DNA of 64,000 bases from the NCBI GenBank assembly GCA_023376005.1, contig CM042150.1, positions 70,167,461 to 70,231,460 on the forward strand, in the 5' to 3' direction. Shown here one piece after another: positions 10,478-21,479 of this stretch (position 1 is its first letter; each line of letters opens with the position of its first letter). Below the pieces are notes generated by a model. The model did no database searches. It saw only the letters and a program-made list of their open reading frames with translations, and was not told the origin of the DNA. The stretch is from Doryteuthis pealeii. Taxonomy: Eukaryota > Mollusca > Cephalopoda > Myopsida > Loliginidae. The position numbers and the translations under genes were made by a program.

Positions 10478-10837
10478 CTGTCAAGGCCGGTAACTGCAAT
10501 TCACGAAGTCCAATGTCAGAATCGTTGGCTTTGTGGTTCATAATAACACACAGACTACAAAAGGCGCCATCTGTCCATTCGAATCTGTTGTAACCACGAA
10601 TGATCTGAAGACTGTGCAGTGGCACGTAACGTGCATAAATACCAATGATAAGAACATATCCGGTCACAATTCGAATGTCTTTCAGGAAATTGAGATCGTA
10701 ATCTCGATCCTGGTCGAGGTACTTCAGTTCCAGATTGCCATCGACGTATGTGCAGTTTGAGTAACGGTTCTTGTAACGGGAATATCGAGTGGCTGCATCC
10801 CCAGAGATCGACATCCCCAAATCGGTTCCTAAGCAAA
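10478..10837 (-). CDS. Egfr: EGFR-like receptor, L domain 1 exon
   Basis: This 360-bp exon is open throughout and encodes receptor L domain 1 of an EGFR/ErbB-type receptor. The landmarks in order are CLGTDLGMSISG (family start: VCxGT), RYSNCTYVDGNLELKYL (family: NCxxVxGNLEITY), DLNFLKDIRIVTGYVLI (family: DLSFLKxIxEVxGYVLI), VPLHSLQIIRG and GLRELQLPALT. On the minus strand the acceptor is TTTATCTTTCAG before 10837 and the donor is ACAG followed by GTAAAT after 10478. Both ends are phase 1. Two unusual cysteines (GAFCSLCV) lie where relatives have small or hydrophobic residues. The product is a cell-surface growth-factor receptor. The kinase exons are not in the window, so family membership rests on the ectodomain alone. 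Confidence 0.88.
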
Positions 10838-11139
10838 CTGAAAGATAAAACAAAATAGGAATAAACTTCGTATTTAATCGTGAATTAACTGAATTGTGGG
10901 TTAATCACTTCAATAATTTGACAGATTTTGATAATGAAAACAAGATCTTTAAGAAACCGAATAAGTTGTAAATACTTTTCGGACACACTGACATCTACAG
11001 GTTTATGAGAGAGTGCCAAAGTTGTGCATTCTTCACAATTACTTACCTGATATATTGTTATTAATAGTTATTATCCGCGAAAAAATCGAAAAGATGAATT
11101 TTATAAAAGTAAACAATATCATATGTATCAGTATATATT

Positions 11140-11140
11140 C

Positions 11141-11186
<46 letters not shown>

Positions 11187-11209
11187 TATATATATATATA
11201 TATATATAT
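11140..11209. repeat. (AT)n microsatellite
   Basis: AT run with one AATT interruption. Confidence 0.95.
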
Positions 11210-11280
11210 GATTCTGTATCCTTTTCCTTATTTTTCTACGTATATTTTAAAACAGATAATCTGAACATATTCTATGATAA

Positions 11281-11453
<173 letters not shown>

Positions 11454-11602
11454 AAAGCATTCTCGTTCAATTAAGGTACGATTAACAAACATCTTCCAAA
11501 TGTCTGAATTTCCATTTCAATTTTATGTTTTTTTTTATTCGTTTGTCTTCTTATATCAGCAACAATTGTTTGCTTTTTTTTAAGGAAAAGAATTTAGCAA
11601 GG

Positions 11603-11945
11603 GGGTCATTCCATATCAAAATACCAGCAAAAAGTTTACATCTGCACCTACCGACACTGACTTACTTGAAATTTGGCACAAATGTTCCCCTTCATGAGTT
11701 AGGAAAGTATGCCAAATTATTTTTTGTTAAACCTTACCGTTCCGATTTTAGAGGGGGTACGATCTTACGGTCAGTCTATAGAAAAGGTGTCCTCTTCAAT
11801 TTGTATAATATTTTCCCTAACATCTACTATATCTGCCTAAGTTCACCAAAAAATTTTGTCTACTTTAGAAGATATGAACCTGCCATGTTCAGAGGTTTTT
11901 TTTCTGTTTACATGCAGGATTTCAGTGAAAGATTATAATTAAAGA
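11603..11945 (+). repeat. left long TIR of the 3.6-kb element
   Basis: This region is about 340 bp. Blocks such as ACTTGAAATTTGGC, CGTTCCGATTTT, GGTCAGTCTATAGAAAA, TTTAGAAGATATGAACCTGCC and GGATTTCAGTGAAAG recur, reverse-complemented and in mirrored order, at 14680-15241. Confidence 0.85.
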
Positions 11946-12119
11946 CAATCATCCTAATGCTCCATGAACTCTCAAATGCTGATATTGTGCCTTCTTAAAA
12001 TATTCAATAATATTGTTTTTATCAATTAAAAAAAAAAATTAAATACGAGGATGATTAATGCCATTTTGTTTAGTACATGTATAATTACCAACACAGGAAC
12101 ATGTATCATACATTAAAAT

Positions 12120-12275
12120 GAAGCTGGTTCTCTGAGGATCCCATCTCTACTTTCCTACAGTATCTGTTTCTCTCAATAGCAATGCTTCACCTTCAAATAA
12201 GAGCATGTACCCCTATTCTGTTGACTGTTCTTTGAGCCAGTTCTTCACTACAGATTTCACTTCCTCGTCACTGAA
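12120..12275 (-). pseudogene. possible mariner transposase C-terminus
   Basis: The minus strand reads SDEEVKSVVKNWLKEQSTE and, after a stop, a block resembling the final residues of mariner-type transposases, which end in a similar DEEV-x4-WL-x2-Q pattern. It is short and broken, and lies inside the larger TIR element as a nested relic. Confidence 0.4.
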
Positions 12276-12599
12276 ATAATGTTTTTATTGAAAAGAAAGA
12301 ATGAAAGAGGGTTTGAGAGGCAAACATTATTGTTCTATTTGTATTGAGATAACAGTTGAATGTCATGGTTTATTCCATGATGAATAGGTTGGAGTGATTT
12401 CAGTTGATCAGTTGATGTAATGAATATAAAGCTTATTGCTTATAGAACAGGATTGTGATGAGGATAAAATCCAGACTATTTGTTGCCATCACAAGCAGAC
12501 CTTGTTGACTAAATATGAATGGCTTGAAAAGAGATGTTGTATTCCATTTAAAAATCATAAAAAGCAAATTAAAGGCGGTTTGAAACCAATTTCATAGGA

Positions 12600-12775
12600 G
12601 ATGGCAGACAAGGCAAAGGCTAAGTTGGTACGAATCCCAGACAAGAAACTGTCCTAATTGTTAAATACAAATCCACAAACTTCTTCCTGATGATGAAGAA
12701 CCAAAACATGTATCGGATGAGGAAATAAAAGAGATTGAAGCAGGTATTTCTGCAGAATCAGAAGAGGGTGGTGTG
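12600..12775 (+). pseudogene. decayed ORF fragment, copy 1
   Basis: Reads MADKAKAKLVRIPDKK, then after a break LPDDEEPKHVSDEEIKEIEA. The same block (EEP-VSDEQ) recurs at 13885-13965. It is probably a relic of the element's own protein. I do not recognise the family. Confidence 0.4.
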
Positions 12776-13884
12776 ACACCCTATCAGTACGTCCACTAGT
12801 ATACATACGTTAAATTGTAGGTCGATTCAGTTTGAAGGATAGACTTTAGGGTGCGTGGGTGAGAAAGCAAGCAAAAAAGTCAAGAATCTGTCCGGTTCCT
12901 TATATTTTACTTCCGTGCAAAGGAATATTTGACATTTCTAATACTACGTATATGAACTGAAGGCAAGTGTATTGTCAACCCCCCTTGCTTTAAGGTGGCT
13001 TCGCGACCCTAAGAGTGCAGACAACACCATGACCCCCATCGCCATGGTAACGACCAGGGTACACCCCCCGGCGCCAAGATTTCGCGCACGTCCAAAGGAA
13101 AGTCACAATTCAGTGAACCTGACCAGCGACACGACGTGTAAACTCCATGCCCCGAGAGAAAGCTACTTATTCGGTTATAAGGATGGACGATTAGAAGAAA
13201 CTACGGATGACTAGAAGAATGAACAAAAAGAAAAGGGAAAGAAAAGAGATTGAATTACTGTTGTTTTGACAGGAACTTTTGTCTGACTTTGGAATTCTGT
13301 GGAAAATGATTTTAACAGATTTTAATCTTTTGTGGACAGAGGGCGTTCCTTTTGAGAGACTATGCGGTTAATCATGAGTTGAAAGCAAAGTGCATTCTGT
13401 TATGTTGTATTCTGTAAACTCTTATTGATTATATGATTATTGTTGTTGTATTCTGTAAACTCTTATTGATTGTGTGAATATTGTTTATATGCCAGTCTTC
13501 GTGTTTGCTCGGCCGGTCACTCACGCATCTTGGTATAAGAATTATCTAGTGGTTTCACTCACCCCGTCAATACACAGGCTTAGATATTGTACCTTTACCC
13601 CCCCCTTCTTGTGTAATTTAGTGTAAATAAATCTTTAAACGTTTATTCAAAGTGGTTGGTTTGTCGTCATTTCAGTGTTGTTATTGTGTCGCTTTCACTC
13701 GGTTCCTACGCCCTCCTTTCACGGGAGCAGAGAGAGAAGTGTTTGAAATCCCATCTCCCTTTTATATGATAGTTTATTTTATAACTGGGACCTATCTCGC
13801 ATACTTTTTGTTTTTTTATTATTATTGCTTATTGCGCGCGCACGCTGGTCGATCCCAACGAGTGTGCGGGCGTAATAGTAGTAA
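12776..13884 (+). mobile_element. insert, possible solo LTR
   Basis: This GC-richer insert starts TGTGACACCC and contains an AATAAA signal at about 13627, followed by a GTTTATTCAAAG stretch. A 42-bp tandem duplication (TTGTATTCTGTAAACTCTTA blocks) lies at 13405-13470. The two flanks are partial duplicates of each other over about 80 bp. The start resembles a Gypsy-type LTR, but I could not define its 3' end or a clear target duplication. Confidence 0.3.
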
Positions 13885-14060
13885 TAATGAAGAACCAAGA
13901 CGTGTATCAGATGAGCAATGAAAAGGCTTGATACAAGTACTTCTGCAGAAACAGAGAAGAGAAATATCAATGAATGTTTCTCTGCTATTGGAATTTCTCC
14001 AATGAAAACAAAAGACCTGGAAAAGTTCATTTAGGTAAGAGAAAAAATTCTTCTGCATTG
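13885..14060 (+). pseudogene. decayed ORF fragment, copy 2
   Basis: Repeats the EEPRRVSDEQ block and continues in a shifted frame with INECFSAIGISPMKTKDLEK, which looks like exonic sequence of a transposon protein. Several stops are present. The family is not recognised. Confidence 0.4.
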
Positions 14061-14679
14061 CAATGTATAAAGACCAAAGTAGGAAGATCATTAAATGTTG
14101 AATGATGAGGCTTTGTAATTCAAAAATGAGATTTTAGATAAACCTAAATGCTTTGATAAAATGATAAAGTTTCTTGTAGCAAAAGTGAAGAGAGTGGATT
14201 CAACCAACGTAAAAATACAAATCTTGACACTTGACACTGTGTACTGTTGATGTCCCTAAACAACACTAAATAGTAGAGTTTATCATCTGTCCCACAAAAT
14301 TTATTGCACAGTGTAGTTTAAAATGTAATGTTTTAAAAACTCTTTGTATATTCATTTTTATTGTCACTTTCTTCTGAATGAAAAAATCAAATGTTTTTGT
14401 TTCATGAAAATAATTGAAAAATAGTAAACAAAATATAAAAATGAAATTTAAAAAAACATAAACAGAAATAATTTCTTTCAACTTCATGTTTAGTGCTATC
14501 TACAATGCACTGTTGATTATCATGCCTGAGGCAATGTTTACCAGTTGTTAAAGACAATCTATCCGTACAAAAAGCAATATCTGCAAAATATATTTTAAGT
14601 TTTTTTAATTAATAAAAACAATATTATTGAATATTTTAAGAATTAAAAAGAATTTAATTATAATCTTTAATTAAAGAAT

Positions 14680-15241
14680 TTAATTATAATCTTTCACTGA
14701 AATCCTGTATGCACATAGGAAAAAAACTCTGAACTTGGCAGGTTCATATCTTCTAAAGTAGACTTTACTTACTCACAAAATTCTTTGGTGAATTGTAGAT
14801 GTTAGGAAAAAATATCATAAAGATTGAAGAGGACACATTTTCTATAGACTGACCGTAAGCTACATAGGGAACAAGTTGTTGATTTTGGAGTCATGCATTT
14901 GGGTGAGCAAAATAAAATTTCTATCAGGTATAGAGTTAAAATAGTTAAATATTTGGATTCTACATTTCTTATTTGTCCTACATACCAAATTTAAGAAATA
15001 TTGAATGTATGGAAGTATTTTTAAATTAAAAAAAAAACACTGTGATTCTGCTACACCGCACAGCCTTAATTTAGAGGCAAAATAGGAAAATTATAAACCT
15101 CTCGAAAATCGGAACGGTGAGGTTTAACACAAAATAATTTGGCACACTTTCCTAAATCATGATAGGGAACATTTGGGCCAAATTTCAAGTAATTCGGTGT
15201 CGGTGGGTGTAACGCTCTGGTGAATTGACATGGAATGACCC
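14680..15241 (-). repeat. right long TIR of the 3.6-kb element
   Basis: Reverse-complement partner of 11603-11945. Relative to the left arm it carries an extra segment at about 14866-15065. Confidence 0.8.
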
Positions 15242-15442
15242 AAGGGTAGTTTATGTGAATTAGTCGATCGAGGGGTATAAGGTACACCAAACTCTCACTC
15301 ATATTTATGAGCTTTCCCAATATCAGCATTATGCATTTCCAGTAAAAATTAGCCAATCAGAAACAATATAGTATGCATTTAAGGTCGGTGGTATTTATCC
15401 AGAAATCAATTGCAAATTGAACTTTCTGAAATCAATACTTAC

Positions 15443-15493
15443 AGAGGAGGATTACCAGGAATACAACATACTTTCTGCTACAAGGAGTATCGC
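15443..15493 (-). CDS. candidate signal-peptide exon of the EGFR-like gene
   Basis: On the minus strand a strong donor (CTCT followed by GTAAGT) ends a frame reading CSRKYVVFLVILL. Joined to the exon at 10837, its last T plus TT gives F and then CLGTDLG. A basic-then-hydrophobic segment would thus directly precede L domain 1, as a signal peptide should, and the phase fits. Against it: no in-frame ATG, an upstream stop, and a weak acceptor (GAGTTTCAG), so the 5' limit and the call are uncertain. Confidence 0.3.
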
Positions 15494-15655
15494 CTGAAAC
15501 TCTTTTCTGCTATTAGATTTACCAACAGGAGAACTAAACGCCTAAACTAAATGGTAACCAGAATCGTAACAGATGTAATTTAGAAAACATCCGCACAAAT
15601 AATTATCAGATGGTGCAAGTCGGAAAATAAGAAGTGTGTGAAATTTCCCCCAGTT

Positions 15656-15660
<5 letters not shown>

Positions 15661-15704
<44 letters not shown>
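15661..15704. repeat. (AT)n microsatellite
   Basis: AT run of about 44 bp. Confidence 0.95.
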
Positions 15705-15711
<7 letters not shown>

Positions 15712-15740
15712 AAATGGAACTTAATCCGACAGTGTGAATT

Positions 15741-15971
15741 TGATATATTGAAAAAACAAAAGATGTTTACAAATGCATGGGCTCATCAGGAGAGAATGTG
15801 CAAACCGTTTCGGGGCCTTCCTCTCTACGACATTCCGAGGGTCCTCACATCAGTGAGGAGGGCCGATGTTGCTTTTTAAAACCGTAGAGAGGAAGGCCCC
15901 GAAACGGTTTGCACATTCTTTCCTGATAAGCCCATGCATTTGTAAACATCTCTTGCTTTTTCAATATATCA
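15741..15971. repeat. foldback element, 88-bp arms
   Basis: Arms 15741-15828 and 15884-15971 are near-perfect inverted copies around a 55-bp spacer. The arms contain CTGATGAGCCC and CCGAAACGG (minus strand of the left arm), which are ingredients of hammerhead cores. They occur in the wrong order and without a stem II, so I do not call a ribozyme. An (AT)n run follows. Confidence 0.85.
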
Positions 15972-16084
15972 TATATATATATATATATATATAATCAACC
16001 CCTACACACAAGCAGGATGCAAAACAAGTTTAATTTTAGCGGATTTCATCAATTTGAATTTAGAGTTTTCTTTCTCTTAGTTCA

Positions 16085-16290
16085 GTGACCGTACCAAGTT
16101 TAAAGTACCCAGTCTGCCCTACTATTTACTCAGAGCTGGAGGAAAAATAGTTGGATTCATAACTTTTACAAGGGTAAAATAATAGTACTAGGTGAAATGT
16201 AAATAATCTCTTCAAGGATTTGAACTCGGGTCGGTGAGTCCATTTTCTACAATGTACCACCGTGCTGTCTCACATAATTGCAACTGATGA
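16085..16290 (-). mobile_element. tRNA-derived SINE (family 2)
   Basis: Minus strand: a tRNA-like head with GGTGGTACATTGTAG and the B box GAGTTCAAATCC preceded by CACCGACCC. The body follows with ATTTCAC-TAGTACTATT, CTCCAGCT and GAGTAAATAGTAGGG. A homologous copy lies on the plus strand at 33965-34140. The head is not a functional tRNA. Confidence 0.65.
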
Positions 16291-16442
16291 AATTGTGACA
16301 CTTTCCTCCTTCAGAATTGTGCTTAGATACTTTAGCCGCTAACAATAGATGTGTGGCTGTAATTGTGTCATTGACTGCAACTTAATTGTCTTTTCTTTAA
16401 ACTCATAGAGCATTACATAAACACATTCATCTTTAAGAGGGG

Positions 16443-17935
16443 TTAAGTTAACAACTCATAATCATCATCATGTCGCGCATGCAGCACGGGTATCCATGAC
16501 AATTTTTCCTTATCATTCATTACACCTAGAAGCTCCTCTGCGGAGCAGCCAGCATCTTCACATATCTGGTCAATGTAGGTCCTTGCTGGGCGCCCCACAC
16601 TTGCATGTCCATGTGTTGGCTTCCACAGGAGAACGTCGCTTATGAGTTCATCCTTGCTTCTCCAGCAGTGTCCTGCATGCCTTGTCCGTCTCACTCGGAT
16701 AGTTTGTGAGAGGGGGGCAGGTGACCGTACAGCTGTTTCCTTGTGGGGTGCTGTTTCCACGACTTATTCAAGACTGCACGCAGCATTCTTGTGCAGCTCC
16801 CATCTAGCTTATTCTCAAGACGCTTTGTTAGGGTCCAGGTGGTGCAGCCATACAGCAGCACGACACAACCACAGCCTGGAAGAACTGTCGCTTCAGCTTG
16901 CCAGGGAGATCGGACCTCCATATGACTGATAAACTATTTGTGGCTGACCATGCCTTTGCTATCCGTGTATTAACATCGCTCTCTGTGGAGGAGATATTAC
17001 CACCTAGGTACGTGAATTGTTCTACTGGCTTAAGAGGCTTGCCGTTGAGTGTGGAGATGTTTCCTTTATTTTTGAAACTCATGAACTCTGTTTTACCGGA
17101 GTTCACATAGAGGCCTATATTCTTTGCTGCCTCCTCTAAGCTATGTAGCAGTGATTCAGCCTGTGCCGGTGTATCTGCAAGAAGTGCAAGGTCATCAGCA
17201 TAGTCCGCATCTGTGATTGTTTGTGCGGGATATCGCCTGCTTCTTGCCCTTTTTAGTGTGAAACCTTTTTCTTTTATGGTATCTAATGATGTTCGGAGTA
17301 CGTAGTCAGGCATATTATAAATATATATGGTGCCAATGTGTCTCCTTGAAGGACTCCAGCGGCGATGTCAAAGAAATCTGTGTCGCCATCAGGTGAGCGT
17401 ACCATCGCTTTTGTGTCTTTGTATAGCATCATTATAGCTGAAACCGTTTCATTGGGGAGACCATATGCTAATAGTATTTGTTCCATTTTTCCTCTATGTA
17501 TGGAATCAAATGCCTTGGAGAAATCTACGAATAATAGCGTTGCCTCTAGATTCTTTGCTCGTACCCCTTCTATGATCCGTCGAATAGTCAGGATCTGAGA
17601 GGTTGTGGATCGATTTCTGCGGAATCCATTTTGGTTTCTCCTAAGGATTTTCTCTATTTCGGGCCGGATGCGATTAAGTAGAAGGGCATTATATATCTTG
17701 GCTGCAATAGCAGTGAGAGTTATGCCTCTGTAGTTTTTAGCGATTCCGAGATCTCCCTTTTTAGGGAATGGGAGGATGCAGCCTTTCGTCCATTTATCTA
17801 TTCTATTTTGTCTATATACTGCATTGCATAGCCTAAGCAGTATGTCATTGAACTTTCCTATCTTCTCCGGGGGTATTTCGTCAAGTCCTGCTGCTTTTCT
17901 ACCTTTTAGCTTCTTTAAAGCTTGGTTGATTTCAT
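16443..17935 (-). pseudogene. RTE-like LINE reverse transcriptase and C-terminus
   Basis: The minus strand reads ALKKLKGRKAAGLDEIPPE, NYRGITLTAIAAKIYN, NGFRRNRSTTSQIL, LFVDFSKAFDSIHR, GVLQGDTLAPYIFII, the catalytic YADDLALLAD near 17200, KTEFMSF, FTYLGGNISS and LYGCTTWTL. The C-terminal RRTRHAGHCWRSKDELISD block ends shortly before the tail. These are the standard LINE RT blocks and thumb. Frameshifts occur near 17315, 16830 and 16700. Confidence 0.88.
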
Positions 17936-19548
17936 CTATTGTGAAATCCCCAGCTTGATATCTAGTTGTTTATCTACAATCTTTTGGATATTATTTTCTA
18001 TGATTTGGGGGGGGTCCCAGCAGTTTCTGGAAGTGGTCTTTCCATTTTTAAGTCTATCTTTTTGGCTGGTTGCCTTTAGTTTTGATTTAGAGGTGCTTTT
18101 CCTACCACTAATTTCGTTTACTGTTTGCCAAGCTAATCTCGACTGTCTGTCTTCTACCGATTGTCTGATATTATTTATCTGTACTTGTATGTATTCTATT
18201 TGTTCCTTTTTGTATGTTTTGGTTAAGGCTACCTGGGCTTTCTTAAGGTTGTATAGGTTGGTGCTAGTTGGGTTTGTTTTATTAATTTGGGCTGCTTCTT
18301 TGATATTATTTCTCTTTTCTCTAACTGCCTCTGTCTCCCAGGGGACAGAGCGTTTGGCTCTTAGTTCGGTCGGTACGCACTCGGATGCTGCTTCTAGGTG
18401 GGCACTGACAAAGTTTTCGTATTCTTCGTTTGGAGTGGGGCTTTCAAATGCCTCCTGGAGGATATCGAATCTGTTTCTTACTGCCACAGCGTATCGATTG
18501 CATATATCACTGTTGGCAAGTGTTGACCAGTTGTATCGTACAGACTTACTGGTTTGCTTTTTGTTCCTACGTAGGCTAAGTCGTAATTTTGCTGTGACTA
18601 TTCTGTGGTCGGAGGATACTCCTTCAAAAGAGGAGTATGCTTCGCAGTTCATTGCACTATTTATCCATTTTTTATTTATTAGGATATACTCTAATTGGGC
18701 TCTTGTATTGTTTATCCATAGTTTGCCTTTTCTTTTCTGGTATTTTGTATTTAGGCATACTAGCCTGTTCTCAAGAGAGAACTCTGCTAGTAATTCGCCG
18801 TTCCTGTTTGGGGTGTTATGTAGGCAGTATTTATTGTTCTCGCTTATGCCTATCTGCGCATTCATGTCGCCCCCAATTACTAGGACATTGTGCTTGGGAA
18901 TCTGTCTGCATAGGGAGGATAGCTCATTATAGAACTTTGCTATGCCCGTTTCTTCGCTGACATTAGTGGGGCTATAGCAGGGATTCCCATTAAACGTAGC
19001 GCATATGATTCTCGGTTGGATTTTTTCTATACTGTTTAGTGCTCTCATAGCCTGGGGCTGAGGAGCATTCCTACACCTCCTATAGTGGCATTTGTGGAGT
19101 TTTTCCACGCAGATGCAGACACGAACGTCCATCCATTACCTGTTTTGTGGTATTTTATATCTAGTTCCCTATGATCGAATCTATGCTCTTGTACGCAGAT
19201 TATGTCTATATTTTTGTCCTCTGCAGATGCAGTTAACTCGGGCAGTTGGTTTATGGTTTTTAGTGTTCTGACATTGAATGTTGCCAGATTTAAGGTTTGT
19301 TTACACCTTAGTAGGTGTGTTTTACTTCTAGGTTCTATGGTTGTCTTTTTAGATATGGTTTTCATAGCTGCGACGTTGGTGTGGGTGTGTCTTGTTTTCT
19401 GCTCTGCGTGTGATTCGGTTTGTGTGTTTGATGTTGTTGGGGCGCTGTAGCAGATTTTTCGGCACAGCCAGCGCTCGAACCCGTGGACGTTGAGACACTG
19501 TAGCCAATTTTCCGACACAGGCCAGTGCTCGAACCAGTGGACGCGCAC
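17936..19548 (-). pseudogene. RTE-like LINE endonuclease domain
   Basis: Two overlapping frames (19548-19045 and 19132-17936) give ATFNVRTLKTINQLPEL, DIICVQEHRFDHRE and GVGMLLSP, a frameshift near 19065, then VLVIGGDMNAQIG and GVSSDHRIVTAKLRL. These are the N, E, GDxN and SDH active-site blocks of an exonuclease-endonuclease-phosphatase fold that nicks target DNA. A linker of about 200 residues rich in K/R leads to the RT. The catalytic residues visible here are intact, so the copy is fairly young. Confidence 0.88.
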
Positions 19549-19789
19549 CTTCTTCAGCGAGAGTGGCGATGCTGTATGATTTGATATTTTTGTGTAATGT
19601 CATAGGTTTGCTTGGCTCGATGTCATCGATACCTTTCGGTGGCTAATTTGACTCATCAATAGACGCCGGACTTAGAGATGAGGAGCAGTAGTTTCCTGAC
19701 TGAACTGTTTGATCCTGGACGTTGGCCGCTTTTAGGCTCATCCGCCCAGCATCACGTGAGATACACCGTTGACCCATTTTGGGTTCATC

Positions 19790-20268
19790 CGCCATGTCTC
19801 ACATCCACCACGCTGCTTCCCATGGTTTCATTTGTGAGGTAAGATGCATAATCTGCCTCGAGTTGTTTCCAAAGAAGGGGTTTTAAAAAAAATGGAAGGA
19901 GATCCATCCACTATTTCAACTTAATTTAAGTCAAATTAACCCCTACCATTTTGACAAAAAGAGAACCGTTTCTAAGTCGAGGGTCTTCTTACTGAAAGAT
20001 GGATTTAAATCGGCTGTGATAGAGGGTAGAATTCTGACCCTGTGTTAGAATTAGTGGAAAATATTAGCAGACATTTTTGATGAAATTTAAGACAAAAAAT
20101 ACGACAGAATTAGACACAAAATTTTTTGCAAAAATTAGTTAACAAAAACAATTCTCATCCTGAATTCAAACGAATATTATTTCTGAAAATGTACTTACGA
20201 AAATTCGTCAGATATCATGTATATTGATAATTATTAACTCTTGAATAAGGTTCAGGCATTTTGAATAG
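19790..20268. other. no recognised feature
   Basis: AT-rich sequence without ORF or known repeat. Confidence 0.5.
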
Positions 20269-20270
20269 CA

Positions 20271-20445
20271 TGTTGTTAGCTTGGGTGCCGAAATTTAAAT
20301 ATATATACTCGCCAATAAAGCTAACGAACACGTGTTGTTCTGTGACAACTAACTTGTTGTTAGTTAGTTGTCACAGAACAACACGTGTTCGTTAGCTTTA
20401 TTGGCGAGTATATATATTTAAATTTCGGCACCCAAGCTAACAACA
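20271..20445. repeat. perfect hairpin, 83-bp arms
   Basis: Arms 20271-20353 and 20363-20445 are exact reverse complements around a 9-base spacer. Confidence 0.95.
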
Positions 20446-20799
20446 CATGATGTCATGTTATGCCTTAGCCACTCAGAACCTTTAGAATCTAAAAAAATTA
20501 TCTCAGAATTTATCCCCATTAAATGAAGTAATAATAAATCAGACTCTAAACTGAATCTGAATAAAAATTAAATTTCCGATAAGTACGTTGTTTAAGTGTA
20601 TATCATATACAACACGCCAGCGAAAATTTGTCAAAATGTGTTCTACTCACTAAAAATCATCTTTTACGTTGTCTAATTGTCTAATTGATGGATAGCTATC
20701 TGCTATATTTTTCGAGTTATGAGGATGATCACTTCGGCTCCTACAATGTGTTGTATTGTTTCTTTGGCCCATCTCCTTTCTTTTAACATGCAATAGTTC

Positions 20800-21330
20800 A
20801 TTTTGGCTAGACGGGTGGTCGGAGAGGCTCCCACTGATCAATCGGCTGGTCACATCAAACCTTAACACCTATTTCATTGTACCAACTCTATTGTCCTTAT
20901 GGCAACCCCCACCCCTTTTTATCATATGTGTGCTAGAAGGCGGTGACTGAGGGTCTTAGTGTCCTGGGTATGACGTTAAACTCTACCTAATGGCTAAGTT
21001 CCAATTCTGGAGCTCTGGGTAAGGTGGAATATTCTTTCACCATTACTCCCGGTCCACTCTGACTAGGAGTGGTAGTACCTGTTAGGGTCCCATCTATGAA
21101 TTAAATAGAATAAAATGAGTTTTAAAAATATATTTTTTTAAATATGTTTTTTAAACATTGAATACCCATAAAGAAGGAATAAAACAAAATGACTTCGGCA
21201 TAGAATAACTCAACAAGTGTTTATATGCCGTAAAATCCAACCAGCCAACCTTTCTTTTATAACCGGTGCCACACTGAGACATCTTTTGTTGGGAAGAATA
21301 AGTAATAAGATACTTTTGTGCGCACACAAT
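20800..21330 (+). repeat. unclassified interspersed repeat U
   Basis: Shares long blocks with 29090-29285 (+), 35560-36060 (-) and 63660-63840 (-). Examples are GATCAATCGGCTGGTCACATC, GAGTGGTAGTACCT-TTAGGGTCC, and the minus-strand core GGTTGGATTTTACGGCAT followed by TTGTTGAGTTATTCTATGCCG. No coding potential is visible. Confidence 0.7.
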
Positions 21331-21479
21331 TTGATTCATTCCTTATCTAAAACATATTTTCCTTCCATATAACTCGAGATTCGGGTAATCGATAAATGAA
21401 TGTAATATGTGAAATCTATTTCTCGCACATGTGTACACCCCAACTTCTCGGAACCAACTGATTGAATTTGGAATTATTT

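Larger units (their letters stand above)
11603..15241. mobile_element. TIR DNA transposon, 4-bp TSD, defective
   Basis: The left end GGGTCATTCCATATCAAAAT and the reverse complement of the right end, GGGTCATTCCATGTCAATTC, are flanked by AAGG on both sides (11599-11602 and 15242-15245), a 4-bp target duplication. The inverted similarity continues for several hundred bp inward. No intact transposase is present. Decayed coding-like sequence lies at 12600-12775 and 13885-14060, separated by a 1.1-kb insert. The smaller element at 53201-54348 shares the terminus and TSD length, so both belong to one superfamily. I cannot name it with confidence; Sola-type elements are one known class with 4-bp duplications. 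Confidence 0.8.
16443..19780 (-). mobile_element. RTE-like LINE, nearly complete, frameshifted
   Basis: This minus-strand non-LTR retrotransposon has an apurinic-type endonuclease followed by reverse transcriptase, and a 3' tail of ATGATG repeats at 16443-16470. There are only about five frame breaks (near 19065, 17940, 17315, 16830 and 16700). The order and the short-repeat tail are those of RTE-type LINEs; the clade assignment is inference from motif style. Related fragments are at 8520, 9245, 39345 and 45893. The 5' boundary near 19780 is approximate. Long plus-strand frames across it are antisense shadows. Confidence 0.85.

Noticed and set aside
17922..18932. 336-residue plus-strand open frame
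   Set aside because: Antisense shadow of the RTE-like LINE endonuclease region; no domain of its own.
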